NCBI GenBank assembly: GCA_902590245.1
Contig: CACIWG010000008.1
Span: forward strand, 1-64,000
Source: an uncultured SAR116 cluster alpha proteobacterium
GTDB taxonomy: Bacteria; Pseudomonadota; Alphaproteobacteria; Puniceispirillales; Marisalimonadaceae
Length of the DNA: 64,000 bases
Reading direction: 5' to 3'
Shown: positions 52,813 through 59,634 of the stretch, piece by piece
How positions within the stretch are numbered: position 1 is the first letter of the stretch
Layout: every line of letters starts with the position of its first letter
Position numbers and translations under genes: made by a program
Notes under the pieces: generated by a model
The model's input: the letters and a program-made list of their open reading frames with translations, nothing else
What the model was told of the DNA's origin: nothing
The model's database searches: none

Positions 52813-54473
52813 ATCTGATCAAATCTTTTGCCAGGTAATACCATTTCCTGACCAGTTTTTAAGTGTAATAGACTTGGCAGATTATTTTTATCTGACCATT
52901 CTTTTGCAGTTTTGAATTTATCAATAAAATCGTTTGTATTATCAATTGTTATTCCAACTCCACCCATGGCATCAGCAAATTTTGCAAAATCAGGATTCTT
53001 TAATCCTGTATGTTTATATTTACCTTGATAATTTTTATGTTGATGCATTCGAATAGTACCATACATTTCATTATCAATAACTATGATTACTATACCAGCA
53101 TTGAATTGGACTGCAGTAGCAAATTCATTATGTGTCATTTGAAAACAACCATCACCTGCAAATGCAATAACATTTGAATTTTTAAATCTCAATTTTGCGG
53201 CGATTGCTGCAGGAACTCCATAACCCATTGATCCTGAAATTGGTGCTAATTGAGTTTGTGTTTTTGTAAATCTAAACAATCTATGAACCCAAACAGCATA
53301 ATTGCCAGCTCCATTGGTAATTATTGTCTTTTCATCAATTTCAGATTTTAATTCCCTAATGCACCTTGTTAAGTCCACTCCAGAGTTAGGTGAAAGTAAA
53401 TTTTGATCACCCCATTCTAAATAGTTTTTATGTAAACTGTCACAATTATTTTCTTTTTTGAAGAAATTTGTATTACTTAAATTTTCAATTGTATTTTTTA
53501 GACTTTCAATAAAATTTATCGGATTAGAAACTATTCCAAGATTAGGTTTGTAAATTTTACCTATTTCTTCAGGCCCAGGGTGAATATGAGCTATAAATTT
53601 TTTATTCTCAGGTATATTTAAAAGCGTAAAAGCTTGTGATGGGTTTTCACTTAGCCTATTTCCCAATAAAGTTATAAAATCACTTTCCTTAATATTATTA
53701 ATAACTTCAGGGTTTACTCCAAGCCCAAGATCTCCTGCATAATTTTTGTGTAAGTTATTAAAAAAACTTTGTCTTCTATGAGAAGTATATATGGGAATGT
53801 TTGTAAGTTCTGAAACTTTTTCAAGATTTAATGCAGCTTCTTTAGACCAAACTGAACCACCTACAATGATGACAGGATTTTTTGAAGATTTTAATTGTTC
53901 AACGTATATTGCCAAGTCTTCATTAGTTGGCCCTGACTTTGGAATAGTTACAAAATTAATAGGATTTTCATCAACTTCATCTCTCAACATGTCTTCTGGT
54001 AATGTTATTATAACCGGACCTGGTCTGCCACTTAAACTGGTATGAAATGCTCGCGAAAGAATTTCAGGAATTCTTTGAGCATCTTGAATTTCAAATACCA
54101 TTTTGCACATGCCGCCAAAAAACTGTTGGTAATCCACCTCTTGAAATGCATCCCTTGCAAACATCTTTCTTTCAACTTGTCCAACAAACATTATTAAAGG
54201 GGTACTATCTTGTTGAGCTATGTGTATTCCAGATGCCGCGTTTGTTGCGCCAGGACCTCTGGTTACAAAAGCAATTCCCGGACGTCCTGTGAGCTTGCCA
54301 TCTGCTTCAGCCATAATAGAAGCGCCACCCTCATGTTTACATAAAATCGTTTCAATTGAAGTATCTTGTAATCCATTCATTACGGATAAATAACTCTCGC
54401 CAGGAACACAAAAAACTCGTTCTATATTTTGTTTTTCTAAAATTTTAACGATTAATGTTCCGGCTTCTATCAT
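52809..54473 (-). CDS. Thiamine-diphosphate-dependent enzyme, acetolactate synthase/2-oxoacid decarboxylase-like
   Basis: The 554-residue protein has all three domains of the ThDP decarboxylase/carboligase superfamily. The pyrimidine-activating glutamate is Glu26 in FCVPGESYL; GPGATNAASGIHIAQQDSTP follows. The ThDP-Mg motif runs from AGDGCFQMTHNEF to VIDNEMYG near residues 415-455. No regulatory subunit gene adjoins, so biosynthetic acetolactate synthase is unlikely. It is the last gene of a minus unit with AtuA-like genes (14 nt after the smaller one). Confidence 0.87.
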   Translation of the reverse strand: MIEAGTLIVKILEKQNIERVFCVPGESYLSVMNGLQDTSIETILCKHEGGASIMAEADGKLTGRPGIAFVTRGPGATNAASGIHIAQQDSTPLIMFVGQVERKMFARDAFQEVDYQQFFGGMCKMVFEIQDAQRIPEILSRAFHTSLSGRPGPVIITLPEDMLRDEVDENPINFVTIPKSGPTNEDLAIYVEQLKSSKNPVIIVGGSVWSKEAALNLEKVSELTNIPIYTSHRRQSFFNNLHKNYAGDLGLGVNPEVINNIKESDFITLLGNRLSENPSQAFTLLNIPENKKFIAHIHPGPEEIGKIYKPNLGIVSNPINFIESLKNTIENLSNTNFFKKENNCDSLHKNYLEWGDQNLLSPNSGVDLTRCIRELKSEIDEKTIITNGAGNYAVWVHRLFRFTKTQTQLAPISGSMGYGVPAAIAAKLRFKNSNVIAFAGDGCFQMTHNEFATAVQFNAGIVIIVIDNEMYGTIRMHQHKNYQGKYKHTGLKNPDFAKFADAMGGVGITIDNTNDFIDKFKTAKEWSDKNNLPSLLHLKTGQEMVLPGKRFDQI

Positions 54474-54487
54474 ATTAAATCCCTTTT

Positions 54488-54862
54488 TTATTTGAATTTT
54501 TCTCTGTAAGGAGAATTATTTGGCATCATATCCAAAGATACATTCAGTATCAAATGATATAGCAAGTAAGAAGATAATGTTTTGCCATGTCTGTCAAGAC
54601 GTAAAGAACTATTTACACCACCTCCAAGAGCATTTTGAACAACAAAATTTAAAGCCATTAAATTTGGTAATTCATATCTTTTTACACTTGTAGCGCCCAA
54701 ATGCTTAAAAATTGATAATACTTTAGCTTCTGTTGCATTTTCTATAATATTTTTCCAGCCAAACTTATTATATGCTATAAGGGAAACGTTTGATACATCT
54801 CCTTTGTCCCCAGCTCGCCCGTGCGCTATAGAATGAACAGGTAGTTTAATTTTATGTAACAT
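54488..54862 (-). CDS. AtuA-related protein (separate C-terminal domain)
   Basis: The 124-residue protein begins LPVHSIAHGRAGDKGDVSNVSLIAYN and goes on with LPNLMALNFVVQNALGGGVNSSLRLDRHGKTLS. These blocks match the C-terminal domain that is fused to the main domain in AtuA of acyclic terpene catabolism. Here it is its own gene, 12 nt after the main domain gene. The two most likely assemble. The precise reaction of AtuA is not settled. Confidence 0.82.
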   Translation of the reverse strand: MLHKIKLPVHSIAHGRAGDKGDVSNVSLIAYNKFGWKNIIENATEAKVLSIFKHLGATSVKRYELPNLMALNFVVQNALGGGVNSSLRLDRHGKTLSSYLLYHLILNVSLDMMPNNSPYREKFK

Positions 54863-54874
54863 ATTTACTTTAGT

Positions 54875-56236
54875 TTAAATTATTTCAATTTTAATTTGTG
54901 GCTCAACAATATTTCTATCAATTAAAATGGAGGCTGTAGATGTCTCTTTTGTAATTGATGTTCTTGCACCTCCTCCAGCAGAAGGACCAGAACAATAAAG
55001 AGAATAAGTTTCAGCTACGAATTGTTCAGCATCTTCTTTGTTTTCAAAAAACCCTGCTGATCTAATTCTGTAATCACCATCTAATTCGTTATTATAGGTA
55101 TTTTCTTCACTAGATGAAAAATGAACAGAACCAGCACCAATAATATCAAATCTAGTTTTGCCTTGTAATCCAATTTTTTGGATCCTTTTTTCAATAACTT
55201 CTATAGCTAATTTGGCTCTTTGAAGAGCATTTGGTCCAGCATAACTCATTTCAGCCTCTCCCATGAAGCCGCTTTCAGAGCAAATAGTTGCTTTTAAAAG
55301 ATCTGGTTTTTTATGACCAATAGCACCTTTTACTAACACCTTATTAGGCTCTTCTTCTATCAAATTTAGCTCAGACATGTCTGCGACTACATCAGGAACA
55401 ATATACTGATTAGGATTATGTGTTTCATAGAGTAATTGTTCAGTTATTGTAGCTTTATTAACTAAACCACCAGTATTTTTAGGTTTAGAAATCAAGAAAT
55501 CGCCATTTTCATAAAATTCTGCTATTGGGAAGCCAACATTATACAGATCTGGTACATCTTTAAAGCCTGGATCCGCAAAATAAGCCCCAGTCACTTGAGC
55601 ACCGCACTCTAAAAGATGTCCACAAATAGTTCCAGAAGAAAGCATCTTCAAATCACTGGCATTCCATTTGAACTCATAAATTAATGGGCCCAAAGCTAGT
55701 GCACTGTCAACAGATCTTCCAACTATTACAATATCTACATCTTTTTTTAATGCGTTTGCTATTGGAAAAGCACCTAAATAGACATTAGCTGCAGTGATTT
55801 TTGTGTTTTTAATATCTAATCCTTCCATAGTGGGGGAATTTAGAATATCTTTTTCGCTCATATAATTTAAAATATCGTCACCTTGAACTATTGCAATTTT
55901 AGGCTTTCTAATTTTTTTTTCTTTTGCAATTTCAATTATTCTTTTGGCTGCGCCAAAGGGATTGGCTGCTCCCATATTTGAGATAATCTTTATTTTATGT
56001 TCTAAACAATCTTGTAATATTGGGTTTATGTAATAATCCAAATATGGAGAATATCCTTTAGATGCATCATTAATTCTATATTGCTGTGCGATAGCAAGAG
56101 TTCTTTCAGCTAAAACTTCGAACATCAGATATTTTGGTTCATTTATGCTTTTGAAATCTTCAACAATGGGAATTGATGCATCATATCTATCTCCAGCAAA
56201 ACCAGCACCACAACCTATGTAAACTTTTTTTGACAT
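54875..56236 (-). CDS. Acyclic terpene utilization AtuA-family protein (DUF1446, main domain)
   Basis: I start at ATG 56236 (MSKKVYIGCGAGFAGDRYD), where family similarity begins; in-frame ATGs lie upstream at 56254 and 56266 but lack a ribosome site. The 453-residue protein shows IISNMGAANPFGAAKRIIEIA, VDIVIVGRSVDSALALGPLIYEF and GYGAQ-like SGTICGHLLECGAQVTGAYFADPG, all DUF1446 features. The role in terpene acid oxidation is known only for the pathway as a whole. It is divergent from the SDR at 56301 with 64 nt between the starts. Confidence 0.87.
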   Translation of the reverse strand: MSKKVYIGCGAGFAGDRYDASIPIVEDFKSINEPKYLMFEVLAERTLAIAQQYRINDASKGYSPYLDYYINPILQDCLEHKIKIISNMGAANPFGAAKRIIEIAKEKKIRKPKIAIVQGDDILNYMSEKDILNSPTMEGLDIKNTKITAANVYLGAFPIANALKKDVDIVIVGRSVDSALALGPLIYEFKWNASDLKMLSSGTICGHLLECGAQVTGAYFADPGFKDVPDLYNVGFPIAEFYENGDFLISKPKNTGGLVNKATITEQLLYETHNPNQYIVPDVVADMSELNLIEEEPNKVLVKGAIGHKKPDLLKATICSESGFMGEAEMSYAGPNALQRAKLAIEVIEKRIQKIGLQGKTRFDIIGAGSVHFSSSEENTYNNELDGDYRIRSAGFFENKEDAEQFVAETYSLYCSGPSAGGGARTSITKETSTASILIDRNIVEPQIKIEII

Positions 56237-56300
56237 TGTTATATAATTCAACATAATTTGTTTCATGTAAATTTGTTTTTAATTAAGATTGGAGAATTTT

Positions 56301-57041
56301 ATGTCAAAAATAGCAATAGTTACTGGCGCTGGTACTGGTGTAGGTCAAGTTGTTGCAAAAAAGCTATCTGAAGACGAAATGAAAGTAATGCTTGTTGGAA
56401 GAAGACTTGAAAAATTAGAAGAAACAAAAGCTATTTGTAATGGCGATGTTGAGATTTTTTCATTGGATGTTAGTAAGCCTGATGATGTTGAAAAATTCTA
56501 TAAAAACATTGAAAGTAAATATGGTAGATTAGATGTTCTTTTTAATAACGCAGGAGTAGGTATTCCTGCAAAGACTATGGACCAGATATCATTTGATGAA
56601 TGGAAGTATGTAGTTGATATAAACCTTAATGGTATGTTTTTATGTGCAAAATATGCCTTTGATTTAATGAAAAGACAAAACCCTCAAGGTGGTAGGATTA
56701 TTAATAATGGTAGTGTATCCTCAATGACACCTAGGCCAGGCTCAATTGCATATACATCGACAAAACACGCAATTACTGGCATGACTAAAACAATTTCTTT
56801 AGATGGTAGACCTTTTAAAATTGTATGTAGTCAAATTGATATTGGAAACGCTGAAACACCAATGACCCAAAGAATGAAAGAAGGTGTCCCTCAAGCTACA
56901 GGAAAAACTGCTATAGAGCCTGTATTTGACGCTAGTTATATAGCAGATGCAATATCTTCCATATGTAAAATGCCATTAAACGCAAATGTTTTAAATATGA
57001 CAATTATGGCTAATGAAATGCCATTTGTTGGAAGAGGATAA
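56301..57041 (+). CDS. Short-chain dehydrogenase/reductase
   Basis: I use ATG 56301, with GGAG at 56291-56294; a TTG at 56289 would add four residues. The 246-residue SDR has TGAGTGVGQVVA (cofactor motif), VLFNNAGVGIP (N-N-A-G), catalytic Ser in NNGSVSSMTP and Tyr/Lys in AYTSTKHAITGM. The late sequence DIGNAETPMTQRMKEGVP is of the classical type, although the usual VDGG end is replaced by MANEMPFVGRG. It is a single plus-strand gene, ending 2 nt before the stop of the opposing dehydrogenase. Confidence 0.87.
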   Translation: MSKIAIVTGAGTGVGQVVAKKLSEDEMKVMLVGRRLEKLEETKAICNGDVEIFSLDVSKPDDVEKFYKNIESKYGRLDVLFNNAGVGIPAKTMDQISFDEWKYVVDINLNGMFLCAKYAFDLMKRQNPQGGRIINNGSVSSMTPRPGSIAYTSTKHAITGMTKTISLDGRPFKIVCSQIDIGNAETPMTQRMKEGVPQATGKTAIEPVFDASYIADAISSICKMPLNANVLNMTIMANEMPFVGRG

Positions 57042-57043
57042 AG

Positions 57044-57925
57044 TTATAAAATTTTTTTAATAACTGGGAAATAAAGATCTCCATAACCTTCTTTAATTGC
57101 TTTATTAAATAAATTGTTAATTGTTGCACTTCCAGGTGTGCTTAATCCCATTTGACCAGCCATTTCTAAAGCATATGATAAATCTTTTTGAGCGTATTTT
57201 ACTGAGAATGCTGGTTTAGGGAAATTATCTTGAGCAATACTATTTAACCCATGATTTTTTAAAGCAAAGCTATCTCCGGAACAATTTGAAATATTTTTAA
57301 ATAATATTTCTGTGTCAATTTTATAATGTTCAGCAATTTTAGAAGCTTCTGAAAGGGCTAAAACATTTTGAAAAAGTATCATGTTATTTATTATTTTTGT
57401 AAATTGGCCAGTTCCAACAGGACCGCAATGTATAATTTCTGTACCCATTAGTTTAAGAATTGGCTTTATTTTTTTAAAAATATCATTGGTTGCACCCACC
57501 ATTATTGCTAATGTGGCATCAATCGCAGCTTGTCGGGTTCGAGCTATTGGTGCGTCAGCAATAAAAGCATCTTTTATTTTAAGATCTTTTTCTAATTTTA
57601 GCATTAAATCAGGTTGAGATGTCGACATATCAATAATGATTTGATTTTTTTTTATAAAAGACATTGCATTTTTCTCATAGTATAAGTTCTCAACCTGTTT
57701 TCCGCCAGGCAAACAGGTAATAATTAGGTCATTTTTTTTATATATTTCTTCAATATTTGAGGCTTGTTTCAAACTCATATTTTGTAGAGTGCTTAATTTA
57801 GAGTTATCGTTGTCAAATCCTTGTACAGAGAATTCTTTACATTTTGCTAAATTTTTGAACATAGACATTCCCATAACTCCTAATCCTACAAATCCAATTT
57901 TATTTATGTTGATATCTTTTTGCAT
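57044..57925 (-). CDS. Beta-hydroxyacid dehydrogenase (3-hydroxyisobutyrate dehydrogenase family)
   Basis: The 293-residue protein has NAD(P)-binding GFVGLGVMGMSMFKNLAK, the substrate-binding segment IADAPIARTRQAAIDATLAIMVGA, catalytic lysine in GTGQFTKIINNMI, and the C-terminal KDLSYALEMA. Family members act on 3-hydroxyisobutyrate, tartronate semialdehyde or 2-(hydroxymethyl)glutarate. The last is the step after ring opening in anaerobic nicotinate breakdown, so the link to the reductase locus at 30695 is worth testing, although the genes are 22 kb apart. Confidence 0.88.
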   Translation of the reverse strand: MQKDININKIGFVGLGVMGMSMFKNLAKCKEFSVQGFDNDNSKLSTLQNMSLKQASNIEEIYKKNDLIITCLPGGKQVENLYYEKNAMSFIKKNQIIIDMSTSQPDLMLKLEKDLKIKDAFIADAPIARTRQAAIDATLAIMVGATNDIFKKIKPILKLMGTEIIHCGPVGTGQFTKIINNMILFQNVLALSEASKIAEHYKIDTEILFKNISNCSGDSFALKNHGLNSIAQDNFPKPAFSVKYAQKDLSYALEMAGQMGLSTPGSATINNLFNKAIKEGYGDLYFPVIKKIL

Positions 57926-58030
57926 AATTTACTTCCTAAAATTTTTTTAAACCAATATTAACTGTAGTTATAGATTTTAAAAATTTTTATTTTTAATAAA
58001 ATCAAATAGACATAACATTGAAAACTAATT

Positions 58031-58046
58031 TAGGAAATATCCTAAT
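58031..58046. promoter_or_regulatory. Palindrome TTAGGA-AATA-TCCTAA upstream of the YCII/flavin reductase unit
   Basis: Perfect 6-bp arms at 58031-58036 and 58041-58046 lie in the 281-nt gap between the hydroxyacid dehydrogenase and the YCII gene, about 160 nt before ATG 58207. No T-run follows, so a terminator is unlikely. It is the same core as at 45876 and 59278 (TAGGA, four A/T bases, TCCTA) and may be a shared operator. The rest of the gap is AT-rich with no gene. Confidence 0.45.
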
Positions 58047-58206
58047 ATGAGACAAGCTTTAATTTGCTTAAAAAAAATTTGAATAATAATAATTATAGCT
58101 TTTTTATCTGAAACTTTTATTATGACACAATAATATCTATAAATTCAGATATCATTTAAGATGAATACAAAAATACTATCCATTTTTAGAGAAAAGGGAG
58201 AGAAAA

Positions 58207-58599
58207 ATGAGTGAGCCAAAGGTAACAAAACAAGATATATTGAATGCATCAAGCCAAATGTTGAATAAGGATTTATATGTTGTGTTTACTAAGCCAACTA
58301 ATGGCTTAGGTCCTGTAATGGAAAACATTGAGGAGCATTTAAAATTTCAAGTGTCTCTTGAAGAAAGAGGTATTATGTTTGGTGCTGGCCCATTTTGGGA
58401 AGATAATGAGATTGATTGGTCTGGTGAAGGCATGGTTATTATAAGAGCTAGCTCCTTGACAGAAGCAAAAGAAATTGCTGCAACTGACCCTATGCATAAA
58501 TCTGGTGCCAGATCATTTAAAGTTAGACCTTGGCTTTTAAATGAAGGTACGATAAATTTATCTGTAAATTATTCAAAAGGAAGTTTTACTTTAAAGTAA
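58207..58599 (+). CDS. YCII-related domain protein
   Basis: The 130-residue protein has a ferredoxin-like YciI fold: a long helix (MENIEEHLKFQVSLEERGIMFGAGPF), a strand GMVIIRASSLTEAKEIAATDPMHKSGA and a basic end. The ATDPMHKSG block is the usual D-P-F/M-x-x-x-G part. The domain is a small dimeric alpha/beta barrel with weak or unknown catalysis (chloromuconolactone dehalogenase-like). A good Shine-Dalgarno (GGGAGAG) precedes ATG 58207. It is 18 nt from the flavin reductase gene and co-transcribed with it. Confidence 0.8.
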   Translation: MSEPKVTKQDILNASSQMLNKDLYVVFTKPTNGLGPVMENIEEHLKFQVSLEERGIMFGAGPFWEDNEIDWSGEGMVIIRASSLTEAKEIAATDPMHKSGARSFKVRPWLLNEGTINLSVNYSKGSFTLK

Positions 58600-58617
58600 T
58601 ATATTTAAGGAGATTTT

Positions 58618-59280
58618 ATGCATTATGATTGTGTCAATGGAAGTCATGGATTACCTCACGACCCCTTCAAGGCAATTGTAGCACCAAGACCTATTGGTTG
58701 GATTGGGTCTAAGGGAAAATCAGGGATTAAAAATTTAGCTCCTTATAGTTATTTCAATGCAGTTGCCGATAAACCTCATTTTGTGATGTTTTCATCTGTC
58801 GGGATTAAAGATAGTGTTAAAAATATTGAAGAAACTGGAGTATTTACTTTTTCTTTGGCTACAGAAAAGTTGTTTGATGCCATGAATGGTAGTTCTGTAC
58901 CTGCAAATTATGAAATTGATGAATTTAATTTAACAAATTTATCTCATATTCAAGGTAAGTTTGTGGACGCTCCTTATGTAAAAGAAAGTCCAGCAGCATT
59001 AGAATGTGAATACTGGAAAACTGTAGATATGCCAGGTGCTGATAGAGAGGCTGGGAAAGGGACCTTTGTTATTTTTGGAAAAGTAGTAGGCGTCTATATA
59101 GATGATGAATTTGTCACTGATGGTTTATTTAATGCTTCAAAGGCTAGGCCTCTGGTGAGGTTGGGTTATATGAATTATGGTGTTGTTGGTGAAGAGAATA
59201 CTTTTACAAAAAATAGACCGCAACTAGATGAAAACGGAAACCTCCAAGAGGTAAGAGAATGGGACGGTATTTATAGATAG
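58618..59280 (+). CDS. Flavin reductase family (DIM6/NTAB) split-barrel flavoprotein
   Basis: The 220-residue protein has the FMN-binding split-barrel pattern FKAIVAPRPIGWIGSKGKSGI (residues 18-38), NLAPYSYFNAVADKPHFVMF and later LVRLGYMNYGVVGE. The family either reduces free FMN/FAD for a partner monooxygenase or acts as a flavin-bound oxidoreductase. The HpaB-type enzyme at 20016 lacks an adjacent reductase and could use it, but the distance is 37 kb. AAGGAGA precedes ATG 58618. A short palindrome begins at its stop codon. Confidence 0.85.
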   Translation: MHYDCVNGSHGLPHDPFKAIVAPRPIGWIGSKGKSGIKNLAPYSYFNAVADKPHFVMFSSVGIKDSVKNIEETGVFTFSLATEKLFDAMNGSSVPANYEIDEFNLTNLSHIQGKFVDAPYVKESPAALECEYWKTVDMPGADREAGKGTFVIFGKVVGVYIDDEFVTDGLFNASKARPLVRLGYMNYGVVGEENTFTKNRPQLDENGNLQEVREWDGIYR

Positions 59281-59291
59281 GAATTATCCTA
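59278..59291. promoter_or_regulatory. Palindrome TAGGA-ATTA-TCCTA at the end of the flavin reductase gene
   Basis: Five-bp arms (59278-59282 and 59287-59291) begin at the stop codon TAG itself. It shares the core and the following AATA/AATAT with the copies at 45876 and 58031. It may be a weak terminator for the reductase, or an operator ahead of the secretion genes. Confidence 0.4.
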
Positions 59292-59634
59292 ATAATATAA
59301 TTTATTTATTTTTTTTCAATGCAATTATTAATAGATATTTATTTAATCTTTCGACACACCTAATATAAAGTGTAAAATTACAAAATCTCGAGCTCAAATT
59401 TTTGACAAAAAAATCACGTTTAGTGAAATTAATTTTAAAAAAAATAATCTTTTTGCCAATTTATTGACACTATATTTTGTCCTATAAATTTATAAAAATA
59501 CAAGATATTCTATAAATTTAAAATTTTATAAATTTAAACAAACTATACGACATAAATTGTATAAATTTTAGTTTTAAATCTTAAATTTCATAATTAGAAT
59601 CTTCCTTCAAATTCTTAAAAAGAAAGAACTTATT
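59281..59634 (+). promoter_or_regulatory. 354-nt AT-rich leader of the two-partner secretion operon with four TATAAATTT repeats
   Basis: No gene is visible. Copies of TATAAATTTA lie at 59483-59492, 59511-59520 and 59527-59536, with TATAAATTTT at 59560-59569. Each contains the palindromic TAAATTTA or a near copy. Two TTGACA hexamers occur (59402 and 59464), but no good -10 stands at 16-18 nt. The region probably holds the promoter and a bent or silencer-like AT-rich element. A short palindrome begins at 59278. Confidence 0.5.

Noticed and set aside
52809-54473. Biosynthetic acetolactate synthase large subunit
   Set aside because: No small regulatory subunit gene adjoins, and the neighbours are catabolic. 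The general ThDP-enzyme call is safer.
42741-57925. Mobile genetic island borders (transposase, integrase, tRNA attachment sites)
   Set aside because: Despite the mosaic of gene directions I found no integrase, transposase, tRNA gene or flanking direct repeats.
59402-59495. Sigma-70 promoter from TTGACA at 59402 or 59464
   Set aside because: No -10-like hexamer lies at a 16-18 nt spacing. The nearest TATAAA after the second copy is at 13 nt, and in such AT-rich DNA chance matches are common.
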